From positions 26,045,001 to 26,109,000 of the forward strand of contig OX419755.1 in the NCBI GenBank assembly GCA_948567375.1: a stretch of DNA of 64,000 bases, given 5' to 3'. This document shows, in pieces, positions 37,881-49,849 of the stretch. A program made the position numbers and the translations under genes. Within the stretch, counting starts at the first letter, position 1. Every line of letters begins with the position of its first letter. Below the pieces are notes generated by a model that saw only the letters and a list, made by a program, of their open reading frames with translations, made no database searches and had not been told where the DNA came from. This stretch comes from Lunularia cruciata. Taxonomy: Eukaryota > Streptophyta > Marchantiopsida > Lunulariales > Lunulariaceae.

Positions 37881-39135
37881 TTATCAATTAAATTTGGAGA
37901 TAATGTTGGATGAACTAGAAGATGAAGAGTGAGATTTAGATATGCTAGAACTAGTGATTAATGGATGGGAGTATGCACATATGCATAGGTACTTACAACC
38001 TAGAGTTACATACTCTCATAGTTAAGAAGTTGTGATTAAATATTCTAGAGGCCTAGATGTGAAGGCATTCCACTAATTGACTAGGATGAATGTTGATTTT
38101 ATTTCAACATTATTAGATTTGATAAAGGTGTATTTCAAAAGAACTACTGGCAAGAGCAAAAATTGGTATGGATCCAAGTAGCTCTTGCTCTTGTCAGATT
38201 TGGGCATCCCATAATGGACCTTGTGTTGCAAGGGGTTTAAAAATTTGGGGCATTAGTGCAGGTTCAACAATTGCCTTTACAGATCAAGTCATGATAGCCA
38301 TACTAAATTTGATGAGGAGTCAAGTGGCATGGCTTGAGCACAAGGAGAGAAGGGGAATCTCAACGTTTTTGCACACAATGGCTTCCCTGGTTGTGTAGGT
38401 TTGATAGATGGAATACTATTTTCTTGTGCAGCTTGATCTACTATAGATGGAGAAATATATTTCAACCCAAAGTGCTCCTATTCCATAAATTGTCAAGTGA
38501 TTTGTGATGATAAAAGGCAAATTGTACATTTTACAAGAGGTAAGTGTTCAATATCTAATTCTTCCTTTGTCAATTAATTAGATTTTTTGCACCTTTGTGT
38601 TTTGATTTTTTTATTTGTAGGAATGCCAAGGTCATGTCATGAGATGATGTGTTTGGAAAAATCATCACTATGGAATGATTTGAACTGCAAAGAAGGATGT
38701 CTAAGTTTCAAGGCCAAAGAGTACCTTTTAGGTGATTTTGGTTATGTATCCATGCACTACCTATTCCCCGCCTTCAAGCAAGGCCAAATAGAGGACAAGC
38801 AAGAGTTTAACAAATATTTGGCAAAGGCAAGGGTGATAAATGAGCATTGTATAGGAGTATTGAAAGCTAGATAGCTTTCTCTTCAAGAGTTGAGAGTAAA
38901 ATTTAAAGACAATAGTAGAAATGCATATTTGTTAAAGTGGATTTCAGTTTGTATTATTTTACATAACTTTTGTGTCAATAGGTGTGATGTTTGGTTAGAA
39001 GATGATTGCATATTCACCAAGGAAACTCAAGTAGATATAGAAATTTCTCTGAATAGAATGGAGCTTGGTAGAGAGGAAAGTAGGTCAAGGGTGATGCAAC
39101 AATGCCTTGCTCATCATCTTGAGGATATGGAATAA
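37880..39135 (+). pseudogene. PIF/Harbinger transposase pseudogene
   Basis: In plus-strand order: LTRMNVDFISTLLDLIKVYF (helical N-terminus), ALALVRFG (the L-A-L-A-L-W-x-F helix), GCVGLIDGILFSCAA (first catalytic Asp), SINCQVICDDKRQIVHFTRG (second Asp), MPRSCHEM (P-G-S-x-H-D region), EYLLGDFGYVSMHYLFPAFK, then NKYLAKARVINEHCIGVLKA (third acidic residue, Glu, in R-V-x-x-E-H-x-x-G-x-L-K), then ISVCIILHNFCV. This is the HARBI1-type DDE nuclease from end to end, broken by stops (e.g. after KAR at 38,874) and frameshifts. Terminal inverted repeats were not found. Confidence 0.85.
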
Positions 39136-39139
39136 GAAC

Positions 39140-41080
39140 ATGTTCCTTTGTAATAAAGAATATCCTTTATGATAAGCACCAAGTCCTTCTCTTATTCTTC
39201 TTCATGATCTAGTATTGTTTGGAGAATTCTAAGCATTAGTCTTGTTCTTATGCATGAAATTGTTTTATTTACAATGTAGTATTCCATGAATTACATTTGG
39301 TATTCCAAGTTTGGTACCAATCAATTGTTGCTCATTGACACCGGTTGATGCCTTAGAAAATGCCTTGGTTGATCCGTCAACACTAATTGATGCCCAAAGT
39401 GGATGTTAGAACGCATTAGGTGACACCCAATGTGAACAAAAAGGAGCTGGTTTGGAAGGTTGGTGCAGATTGATGCTAAGCATGGACAAGAAAATGTGCA
39501 AGTAGACGTTGGTTGCTGCATGGTGAAGATGGAAAGGGTTTCCAATTTAAGGTTGGTGCTTGTTGCTGCTTGGTGTGGTTTGTTTAGGTTTATGAAAAAA
39601 AGTTGGCATTCATCATCGCATGATGGCACAATTTTGTACTCATTCTTCAGGCAATGGTTTGGGTATGCCAATTGACAACATGTCATGCTGCATGTTGCGG
39701 TTGGTTGTCGCTCAAAATTTGGTATATTTTCCATAATTTGGGTTCTTTTGTGGGGAAATGTGAGTTTTTCCTAAAAAAATATAGATTTAGGATTCATCCA
39801 AGTTGCTATATAAACTCACACTTGCTGCAAAGAAGTCACCATTTTGCACATTCTTGGAGAAAAATTTGGATTTTGAAGGAGGAGGGCAATTCTAAAATAG
39901 ACTTTGTGTTTGAAGACTAAACAATTTTGGGTTTTTGAAGTAGGAATTCCATTCAAAGGGGTGTGCCATTTATGAAAGCACCTTAAAAATAGAAGGAGAG
40001 TAAAAAAAGGAGTGTACTTTAGGAGGAGTTTGAGAGAGGCTTGTTGCTATTCAGGACTAGAAGGAGTGCCATTTGGGAACGGTTCAAGAGAGAAAGTGAG
40101 ATTGAGAGGTTTGGGAGATAAAGAGAATTGAAAGAGAGAATGCTTGGTAGGAGCAATTGAGAGGAAAGAAAATTTTAAAAGAGATCAAGTGTTGAGAGGA
40201 AAGCAAGTTTGGAAGTGCAGACAAAAATTTCCCATGGCAAAAATTTGGGGTTATGAGAAGATTGTTGATGATGAAGATATGATCAATACTCAAGAAGCAG
40301 ATTGGTTAATTGGTTTTGCACAATTCAACACCCATCTACCTTCATAAAATAGTCTTGGATGGATAAACACCAAGTTTGAACTATTGTTGCTAGAATCAAG
40401 GAGGTTGATTTGAATGTTCTTGGCTTGAAAGTAACCCTTGTGCTACACTACCCTTGGCCATAGGTATTTATTTTTCTCCCATTCTTCTCTCTTTCTTGCT
40501 TTTTGTTTGTTTTCAAAACCCACTTGAATTTTTTCCTTATGTTTTTTTAGTCAAATCATCAGCACCTACGGGCATCACTGGCACCAACCTATGTTGTTTG
40601 CCTTGTGCCACATGTTTATGAGCTTCTTCTAGTGGTGCTTGGCCTATCTCATAGCATCTCCAAAGTGTTATCTTGCATCTTTGGATGTTGCTTTGTGTCA
40701 CCCAGCCTTAAACCCTAAAACCTTGCATTGGTTACCCAATGCCTTTTCTTGCCATGCAACATTTACAAGTGTCATTGGGTATTTTCCAGTTTTTGCCTTT
40801 TTTTCTTACCTTGTCCTTTAGCATCAATGGGCAGCTTCTTACAATGTCAAGTGTCGTTCCTCTGTCTCTCACCATCCATGAGTGACTTCCTATGGTGTCC
40901 TAATTTTCCAATATTGCTAAACGTTGTTGGGTAGTGTCCCATGGCTTCCTTGATAAATTTACATGCTTACACGTGTTTTTTGGGGACTTTTCCAAGTACT
41001 TGCATGTATAGATTTTGTGTGTTCTTGGGACAAGAATTCTTGCACAAGGTTGGTTTAAGGGAGGCAATTTCAGTTTAAAA
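39140..41080. other. Unassigned sequence
   Basis: CpG-poor sequence with imperfect internal repetition of GGTTG...TGC words (39,330-39,700). The minus frame at 39,321-39,734 is a by-product of that repetition. I recognise no domain. Confidence 0.4.
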
Positions 41081-41089
41081 AAGATATAA

Positions 41090-41880
41090 TTTGGGATGCA
41101 CTTGCAATGCCAAGAGTGAGGATACCAAGAAGGAGAATGGTTCCTTACATAGATGTTTCAGATTGGTCTCCATATAGAGATAGGGTTGCAAAGAAGTATA
41201 TGGCAAGACAATATATGATCTTTCATTTAGAGTTTTCTTCTAGATGATGAATGCACTTGTGGGACTAACTATTTGGCCCAAGATTGTACATGAGCATTTG
41301 GTTCTCAACACTTGAACAAAGTTGAGGAGATTTGGTGTGGAGGATTCCGGTTGGGAGGAGTTAGCATTTTAAGCTATTGCTAAAGTGGTGGGGAGTTTGC
41401 AAAGTCAATTGAGAAGACCTAGGGATGTAGGTTCAAAGTCACCTTCTTTGGGCAGATACCCACTCATCTCTTTGTGGAGAGAGGTTACATTCCTAAAGAG
41501 GAAGTGTACTACTTGAGTGAGGGAGAGGAGGAGTGTACTACTTGAGTCCAAAGGACTTAGAGCTAGATCCTATGAGGATCTCAATTCATTAGGTTTACCT
41601 CTTTGTGATCTTCTGATCTTGGATAGTTATGCACTCTCTTACTATAAGAAGCATCCACATGGTGCAATCCACCTTCCCTACTTCCATCCTTATAGGTCAT
41701 AGAGATCATCATACACTTGGTCATTTGACCCCTTGATGATAGTTTTGGATAGATTTATCCATGATGATAAGCTTGTTGTTAGTTGGGTAGAAGAGGAGTG
41801 GATGTCCAATAGATTGAGTTTTTACAATAGTGATCTATTTGACCTTCTAGCTAGTGGTATCAGGAACTGATCCTTGGATG
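41090..41880 (+). pseudogene. Unidentified coding-like remnant
   Basis: The plus frame from ~41,090 reads ALAMPRVRIPRRRMVPYIDV then SDWSPYRDRVAKKYMARQYM before a stop. The frame 41,517-41,702 reads DLLILDSYALSYYKKHPHGA. Codon-like composition and continuity suggest decayed protein-coding sequence, but I do not recognise the family. The right end is interrupted by the solo LTR at 41,883. Confidence 0.3.
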
Positions 41881-41882
41881 AG

Positions 41883-42617
41883 TGTAATACTCCAAGGACA
41901 AGAGAAGAGAGAAAACACAAATTTCACCCTCAATCATTTGATGCCCTAAAGAAGCACCTTCTCTTTATTATATAGACAAAGAGGATTTCTTCCAAGGAAG
42001 CTCCACCATAGGATTAGACACATAGATAGGTGACATGTCAGCAAGCTCTGCCCTTGGATTACTTACTTGGATAGGTGACATGTCGGTCTTGCTCTATCTG
42101 GTTGGTCAAACAAGTTTTGACAAGAGGGAATCTTTTAAGGAATCTTCTTATAGAAATCTCAAAATCACATGGGTCAGGTACCATTGGAAAGCTCTCAATG
42201 AGACAAAGCAGGGGGAAGGCCAGCCAGGTTTTCCATCTTTGGGGAAGAAGTTGCAAATTTTTGAGGCCTAATTCATCCGTTTAGGCCTCCAAAATTACCT
42301 TTAAAGATTTCAAGCATATTTCAATTCTTAGTTTATTAGTAGAATTCCCCTTTTGGTGATACCTCTTTCTGATCTATTTAGTCCATCATGTGTAACATCC
42401 TTCTAGATGGTATTGAACCAATTCTGACCTTTAAATCATATGTCTAGCTATTGGTTCTAAGGTTTTCACGTCTATTTCGGTTTCTGCCCTATTAGTAGAA
42501 GTACTCTTTTGGTGATACGTCTATCTGATCTATTTTATACATCATGTATAAAATCATTCCAAATGTTACGAAACCAAATTTCATATTGAGATCATATGGC
42601 TATCTCTTGGTATTACA
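41883..42617 (+). mobile_element. Solo LTR, family C, copy 2
   Basis: 735 bp with TGTAATAC and GTATTACA ends and perfect target duplication ATGAG (41,878-41,882 and 42,618-42,622). Same orientation as copies 1 and 3. No internal sequence is attached. Confidence 0.93.
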
Positions 42618-42982
42618 ATGAGAGTGAGTGGAGCCTTTGGTGGTCATTAAGTTCATTTAGGATTCGACATGATTTACATCAATGAAAACTTGAGGATTCA
42701 GTTGCACATAGACTCCATGTTGCATCTTTCTCTTCTCATTCACCTCCTTCTTCTCTAGCACAATGACTAGCTTTAGGGACTACACATTTATATATATCAT
42801 ATGTATCATATTTATTATACATTTAATTACATTCTCAATTTCACTTTGACTCACTCTCATACCTCATATTATGTGATATGGATCATATTTTTGATTCTCT
42901 ATTTATTTATTTTTTCACTTTGCATCACTCTCATACCTCATATCACTTGAATTTGAATTCGTTAAATAATACAAACTTTATT

Positions 42983-43335
42983 CACTTATGTCTAGGTGTC
43001 AATTGGTACCTATGCATATTATCCGCTAACAATATGCACCATTGCAAGTCTCCTATACCCAACTAGCATCATTGTGTACCATCCTAAAACTTACATGTGC
43101 TTTGGCATGCATCACTAAGCGGTATTGCACAACATTAGGTATTCTTCAATCAGGTGTCAACTCACTTATGTTTGGATGTTAATGTGTGCCTACGTGTGCT
43201 ACCTATTAACAATGGGTGCCATTGCATGCCTCACATACCCAAATATCATTACTAGGCACAATCAAAAAAATTACACATGCTTTGGCGCGCACCATCATGC
43301 GGCAGTAGGTGACATCAAGCATTAACAAGCATACC
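42983..43335 (+). repeat. Two-copy diverged tandem repeat, 180-bp period
   Basis: CACTTATGTcTaGgTGT...CTAtTAACAATg-GcaCCATTGCA...ACATGCTTTGGC occurs from 42,983 and again from 43,163. Just before it, TCACTCTCATACCTCATAT is repeated at about 42,851 and 42,927. The repeats lie in non-coding sequence; I see no function. Confidence 0.7.
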
Positions 43336-43699
43336 TACATGAGCTGGCAATGGCAAATGATGATGGGCAACAATGTGCTCCATTTCAAGGATTAGTTGGG
43401 AATGTGATGCTCTTTTGGGTTCCTATAGGTGACTCCAAATGACACTTTTATTCAGTAGTTTAAAGTGAGAAGTCCTTGTTCTAGCAACCTTTAGAGGTTA
43501 CACAAAAATCTCAAATCTCATAAACTTAATCATAATACATATTCAATGTAGTAGTCAAGATCATCTTTGATTATAAACATATTTTGATTAAATAGAAATG
43601 CCTTCAATGGTGGCATCATATTCATTTTCACTAGAGTATGAATTTGATGCTTGATGTTTTGGCTCAGGATTAAAATGTGTAGTAGAAGGCTTGATTTCC

Positions 43700-45800
43700 T
43701 ACCAAATTTGAGTTTGCACTTTGAAATATTGACTTATTTCCTCAAGAGATTTTCCTCAAAAGATGTTCCTCCATGCAAGAGACTCATCTTGATTTCATGA
43801 GTGTGCTTTGGGTCTAGACTCATCTCCTTGAACTTGTGTTTTTCTGCCCTAGCTTTCCTTTTATCAGCACTCAATTTCTTCTCAATCTCAACTTTCATCT
43901 TTTCAATCTCTAATCTAACATGCTCTGCTTCTATTTTCATTAATGTTATCTCTTTTCCTCATGTTGGTGGCTTCTTTTTCAGCTAGTTGTAACCTCTTCC
44001 TAGATTCTATAGTGTTTGCCTTCAACATGGTGATTTTTGCTAAATCTTGAGATAATGATATACTAGGTGACATTTTGGATACCTTACTTATGTGTATGTT
44101 CCACCTATTCTCCTCTTTGGGTCACATTCTCCTTCTTTGTCAATGAAAGCAACCTCTGAAATATCCCTTGTAGAAGCTATTGGAAGTGGTGTAACAAAAG
44201 GTGAGTCCTTGTTTGGTGCAACAAATTATGACTCTTCCTTAGGTGATCAGATTCATGCTCCAAGCCCTCCATGAAAACATTAGGTAAAATTTCCACCCCT
44301 TGGGTGTTAGGAACAAACTAGGAGCACAAGTGTAATACTCCAAGGACAAGAGAAGAGAGAAAACACAGATTACACGCTCACCATTCAGTGCCCCAAAGGA
44401 GCACCTTCTCTTTATTATATAGACAAAGATGATCTCCTCCAAGGAAGCTACACCATAAGATTAGGCACATAGATAGCTGACATGTCAGCAAGCTCCACCC
44501 TTGGATTACTTACTTGGATGGGTGACATGTTGGTCTAGGTTCTATCTGGTTGGTCAAACAAGCTTTGACCAGAGGGAATCTTTTAGGGAATCTTTCTATA
44601 GGAGTCTCAAAATCACGTAAGGTACCGTTGGAAAGCTCTCAATGAGAAAAACCAGGGGGATGGAATGCTAACCTTTTCTCCATTAGGAGGGGAGATCTGC
44701 ACATTTTCAAGGCCTAATCATCCGTTTAGGCTTCCAAAATTACCTTCAAAGATTTCAGGCATATTTAGATTCCTACTCTATTAGTAGAAGTCCCCTTTTG
44801 GTGATACTTCTTTCTGATATGTTTAGTCCATCATGTGTAACATCCTTCCAAATGTTACCAAACCAATTCTCACCTTTAAATCATATGTCTTGCTATTGGT
44901 TCTAAGGTTCTCAAGTCTATTTTGGTTTCTGCTCTATTAGTAGAAGATCTCTTTTGGTGATACTTCTATCTAATATATTTTAACCATCATGTATAACATC
45001 ATTCTAGATGTTACCAAACCAAATTTCACATCTAGATCATATGGCTAGCTCTTGGTATTACAACAAGTCCAAGAGCACCACCTCCAAAGGAAATGGGAAT
45101 TGAGAGCCAATCAAGATGATTTCTTTGCATTCATGAACCTCCTTGGTACCAACCTTGCATGAATTGGGATTTAAATCTCCCAAACTTATCATAGTAGGTA
45201 GAGTAATGTTTACTCTATTCCTAAACATGGCTTCCATTCTAGCAAAATGTATGCACATTCCACTCAACTTGTCATCTATGGTTCTCCATCCTTTGCCATT
45301 TTCCTTTTCCATGAGGCTTTCTCCAATAGACTTGTTTTTCAACTCCCAAGTTTCTTTTTATGATTTCATGTACCTCATACATTTATTGTATAGTTTATCA
45401 CTTATCATAGAAGTAGGAAATCCTTGGCCTTCCTAAACTAGAAATGTGGCCATGAAACTAAAAGTAGTGGTTTTTTGAATATGCTTTTTGCAATTCCCAC
45501 CATATATTCAATTCTTCCAAATAACGCAATATTTGGCCATAATGGTGCATTGCCATGCAGAACCGTTTGTCCTTTTTTGTTTTGCTAGGCATGAAAGAAG
45601 ACATCCTCAACAATTCTCCAAACTTCCATAATGATTGTATTGGGAGCAAATCCAAATATGAGTCTAAAGATCTTGGTTTTGAATCCAAAAGTGAGCATGC
45701 ATTGCAATAAGGTACTTGATCTCCCATTGCATAATTCTTGTTGCCCTTTTGGAGTAAAATTTCTTGACCCTCAATCAATATCTGGGTTGCTACAAGGCAG
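43700..45800 (-). pseudogene. Possible Myb/SANT-like DNA-binding protein remnant, split by a solo LTR
   Basis: Right to left: KDKRFCMAMHHYGQILRYLE followed by ELNIWWELQKAYS (45,600-45,460), later GWRTIDDKLSGMCIHFARME (45,300-45,210), then past the LTR inserted at 44,331-45,062 SPFVTPLPIASTRDISEVAF, and a charged coiled coil EIEKMKVEIEKKLSADKRKA (43,900-43,840). An N-terminal tryptophan-containing domain with a C-terminal coiled coil suits the Myb/SANT-like second protein of PIF/Harbinger elements or a trihelix factor. Identification is by architecture, not a clear motif. Confidence 0.3.
44331..45062 (+). mobile_element. Solo LTR, family C, copy 3
   Basis: 732 bp, TGTAATAC...GTATTACA, with perfect target duplication ACAAG (44,326-44,330 and 45,063-45,067). 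It interrupts minus-strand coding-like sequence. Confidence 0.93.
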
Positions 45801-46687
45801 CAAATATAATTTTCTATAACTTGCTATCTCTCTTGCCGCACTGATCTATTGAAAAGAACCACCACACAAATTTGAAACTACTAAACTTGCCGCTTAGTTT
45901 ATTGATAGGAGTATTCATACACCATTAGCACACCAATGGTGAAATTGAGTTCAAATAGCTAAGAGTGGCATGTTTGGAGTAGATAGTATGTGCCAAAAAA
46001 TTTCACAAATCACTCCAAAAAACATTCAAAACATCAAGAAGCCACATTGCCTCTTTTGACTAACATTTATTTTGATAAGGCACACCTAAACATCTGTAAT
46101 ATCTCACCTGATTTTTATAAATGAATGCAACTTGCACTAAAAATCCGTTGCATCATGTAGGGCGTTCATTTATTAGCACTTCATCCAATTACAAAGTTCA
46201 CTAAAAATAGTTATGAACTTTGTTATTTATCATATAGATAACCATCAATTTTTTACTAAATTCCCTAGTGTTACAAACTCAAGTAAGTCAAGGCAACATC
46301 AATTCTGAATAAACCCTGATAGTTCCACACACAAAAACACAACCGCCAAGGCTCTATGTTCTTTGTCAAGTATTGGATAGATATCCACATGCATATTCAT
46401 TTAATCATGTTCTCCTTTACTCACTTATTGTATATCACACAATTCAGTTATATTATTGAACATTTTGCAGTTTAGTTTTAGGTTCCTATTTTGCTCATTT
46501 TACTCTCTTTTTTAAGTTGTTAGGGTTAATTTTCCTTAATTTTACTTTATTATCTATGTTTGTATAACTTTCTCATGTGGCCTTCAATGTTTCTTTTCTT
46601 TTTGTGCCTTTTGTTGCACTTGTATTGATGCATATTTTATCTTTGGTGTATTATGGGGCTTATTGGCCAGTTCTCATATTGTATATA
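45800..46687. other. Unassigned AT-rich sequence
   Basis: CpG-poor, no frames above ~60 codons, no repeat recognised. It ends at the MULE-2 target duplication. Confidence 0.5.
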
Positions 46688-46829
46688 GGAAAAATATCAA
46701 AAATGACACTCTAATTTTACAAATTTACAAAAATGACCGTGCCAACCACACTGATATCATAGTTTCCTATTTCTTGTTTCACGTTCACCGTTCCCCTTAC
46801 ATAGCCAAACCACAATGTACTGATGGTGG

Positions 46830-47880
46830 CAACATGTTCTATCACAAAACTTGCTGCTGGTGCACGCTTTGAGAATGCATTGGCTCTATGCAAAGCTGTT
46901 GCATAGACTGCTATTGAGGAGCATTTTGAAATTGAAGTTGTTGAGTCCATGAAACTGCAGTACATGGTGAAATGCAGAGACTAGTGAGTCACCCTATCTC
47001 ACTCAAGATGAACCTTTGATGAATAATATGGTAACGCACCATATAGACTAAGAAGGCAAAGAACCCCAACTCCATCATACTCCTCCAAGGCTAACACTCC
47101 AAGACTCAAACCATTGCTCACTAGAGAACTCAATGAGAGAGAAATAGTTGCAAATGAAAGGATAATGAGTACCTCCTCACCCCTAGTTTATATACTTTTG
47201 AAATATTTATGCACTAAAGCTACTAATTATTGGCGTAACTCAAGTTACTAGGCTAAAAGTCAAATGAATTCAAAGAGCTAAAGGAATATCTATACTCATA
47301 GGAATATTCTCCTAAGCATGTGGTCTTATCTTGACCTAGACACTAAGTCAAGGATTCCTTCACTTGGGCTATCCTTGGATTATAGAAGAATCCAAAACAA
47401 AAAGGCTTGTGGTCCAAGAGTTCAACTATTTCCTCAAAGCCAAACACCTAGGAATAATACCAAGTCAACACACTAGAATCCAAAATAGTGATGCTCATCT
47501 TTTCCACTTCCTTTGAAGTAAAGTCCCCTCTTTCTTAACTATGACTAATTACCAAACCAATACCAATACCAATACCAAACTAAATATCACAATAGCACAT
47601 ACATGCACAAATGGGTGTTATAGGCCAAGGAGGCAACGCTGATGATTGCACTTGGCGCTTACATGGAGCAAAGGTTGCAAATATGCTCTACCACAACACT
47701 TGTTGTTGGTGCATGCTTTAAGAATACATTGGGTCTACAATGTTGTTGCAAAGATTGCTATTAAGGAGCATTTTGAAATTGAAGTTGTCAAGTCCAAAAA
47801 ACTACGGTACATGGTGATGGTGAAGTGCAAAGGACAAGGAGGTGACATCAATGATTTCACCTAGTGCTTACACAAAGCAA
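46830..47880 (+). pseudogene. MULE-2 duplicated MuDR-type DNA-binding modules
   Basis: Two copies of one module. The first reads ARFENALALCKAVA then AIEEHFEIEVVESMKLQYMV and KC (46,865-46,975), continuing after the ~630-bp insert with QGGNADDCTWRLHGAKVAN (47,615-47,670). The second starts at 47,674 with the same DNA text and reads KEHFEIEVVKSKKLRYMVMV then KCKGQGGDINDFT. The pattern F-E-I-E-V-V-x-S-x-K-x-x-Y-x-V-x-C ... W-R-L-H is the N-terminal MuDR transposase DNA-binding domain. The matching pair in MULE-1 (29,620-29,960) shows that the duplication is a family trait. Confidence 0.6.
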
Positions 47881-49510
47881 AGGTTGTAGATGCACCGGCT
47901 TTCATGATCCGCACTATTAACACTATCCACACATGCAGTAGTCTTCATCATCTTGGAAATCAACAAGCATCTATGAATTGGTTATCAAAATACATCAAGG
48001 AGAAGTTAAGGGACATGCTTGAGTACAAGCCGAATGAACTTATCCGTGATCTGCACTAGGATATTGGTGTGACAGACACCTATACTCAAGCATGGAGAGC
48101 AAAAGAAAAAGAAATGGAATCAATTCAAGGCTCATATGAGGAAGGATATCAATTGCTCTTTAACTACTACAAAGAGCTAAAAAAGGCAAACCCATGCAGT
48201 ATGGCTTTTGTGGAAGCAAAGGGTGGCAGGTTTTCATGTATGTTTGTGAGCTGTGGGTTATCTATTGAAGGTTTCTTGTTTGCATGCCAATGCTTGCTTG
48301 GTATAGATGGGATATATTTGAAAAATGAAGTATCTTGGACTCCTTCTCACCACCACTATAAGGTTGTCTTTTTCTTATTGCAATTGTTGTTGTCAACTAC
48401 AAAAATGATAAAATTTGAAAGTGGTTCCTCCAATCTCTCTTAAATAACTTTGAACGTCATTTGGATGGAGCTAAAGTTCCCACACTTACATTCTTGTCTG
48501 ATCAACAAAAAGGCCTTATTGAAGGTATCAATGATACCTTCACAAATTCTCACCAAGGAATTTGTATGAGGCATTTGGTTAACAATTTCAAGTGGCACTT
48601 CAAGAATGTTGAGCTTATCAACCATTTATGGAAAACAATATACACACAATCAACTATTACGTTTGAAGAACATCTTGGAAAAATCAACAAGATTTTGCTT
48701 CAAGCCGTTGTGTGGATTGGTGAGACAGCAATTAGGAATTGTGCAAAGACTTACTTCATGGGTGCACACTTTGGACACTTCACATCCGTCATCCCTGAGT
48801 CCCTCAATTTATGGTTTATGGATGCAAGAGAGCTTCCTGTTTATGATATGTTCAAACTGTTTTGTCAGCAGCTCATGAAGTGGTTTGTTGATCATAGAGA
48901 GAAAGCATTAAAATGTTCAATTTACCTTTTGGTGCCATCTGCGGAGAGCCAGATCTCAAACTCTCAAAGTTATTCCTGACACTTCCGCATTCTCCCTTCA
49001 ACAAAAACCCAGTTTGAGAGCATTACAAAGACCACAACGCACATAATTGACTCGCTACCCAAACATGCACTTGCCTTGTATGGCAGTCCTCTGGATTACC
49101 ATGTGCTTATGCAAGAGGGGCTTTGCTTTTCAGTTGCCAGAATATTATGTTTTTTGCAATGAGTGCTTCACGTCCAAGGTATACCACAAAGCATACTCAA
49201 AAGCAATTTTGCCAATCCTACATGAGTCTTTGTGGGAGAGGATCAAGGAAAGGAGGTTTGTGAAGCAGATGGTGTTAATGACGGAGCTTACGACAATAAT
49301 GATGCTGATGACACTAACAATGGCGATGAGAATCTTCCTCTCCTTCCTCCAAAAATGCACGTCCTCCCGGACACCCAAGGAAAATGTGAATTTGTAGAGA
49401 GAATGAAGAGCAGGAGAAGATACCACTATGCTGTAGCCATTGCTCTCGTGTTGGGCATAACTAAAAGAATTGTGAACATCCTATCTAGTTTTTTTCAATT
49501 TTTATAATGT
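47880..49510 (+). pseudogene. MULE-2 transposase catalytic and C-terminal regions
   Basis: In order: AWRAKEKEMESIQGSYEEGY, QLLFNYYKELKKANP, FVSCGLSIEGFLFACQCLLG then IDGIYLK (family G-x-D-G-x-x-L-K with the first catalytic Asp), FLSDQQKGLIEGINDTF (second Asp), SHQGICMRHLVNNFKWHFKN (C-x-R-H-L-x-x-N-F), AKTYFMGAHFGHFTS...ESLNLWFMDARELPV and LMKWFVDHREKA. A weak SWIM-like segment follows at 49,050-49,200. Frame changes at ~48,440 and ~48,980 and in-frame stops make it non-functional, but it is the best-preserved transposase in the window. Confidence 0.85.
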
Positions 49511-49849
49511 AACTGACTGAGGTAATTATGGAAAGTTGCTGGTCACCCTTTCCATTCTCAAAGCATGCACCAAGAGGGAGTTTTGTGGTAGAGCATGTTG
49601 CCATCATCAGTACATTGTGATTTGGCTATGTAAGGAGAGTAGTGAACACGACACAGGAAATAGGAAACTGTGCCTTCAATGTGGTTGGCAAGGTCATTTT
49701 TGTTACTATAAAAAATGGATGGTAATTTAGTAAAACTACATCGTCATATTCTATATTTTCTCTTTTGGTTATTATCAAAAATTGAGAGTTATTTTCATAA
49801 TTTTGTAAAATTATAAGATCATTTTCGATATTTCCCGTTATATATATTC

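Larger units (their letters stand above)
46688..49837 (+). mobile_element. Mutator-like element (MULE-2)
   Basis: 3.15 kb with long inverted ends. Left GGAAAAATATCAAAAATGAC..., right (reverse) CGGGAAATATCGAAAATGA.... Both then run through TTTCCTATTTC, CTTACATAGCCAAA and CAATGTACTGATG in inverse orientation. It is flanked by TTGTATATA (46,679-46,687) and TTATATATA (49,838-49,846), 8 of 9 identical. Same family as MULE-1, opposite orientation. About 630 bp between ~46,982 and ~47,612 has no counterpart in MULE-1 and looks like a later insertion. Confidence 0.85.

Noticed and set aside
39321-39734. 137-codon minus-strand frame
   Set aside because: Low-complexity by-product of repeated GGTTG/TGC words on the plus strand; no recognisable family.
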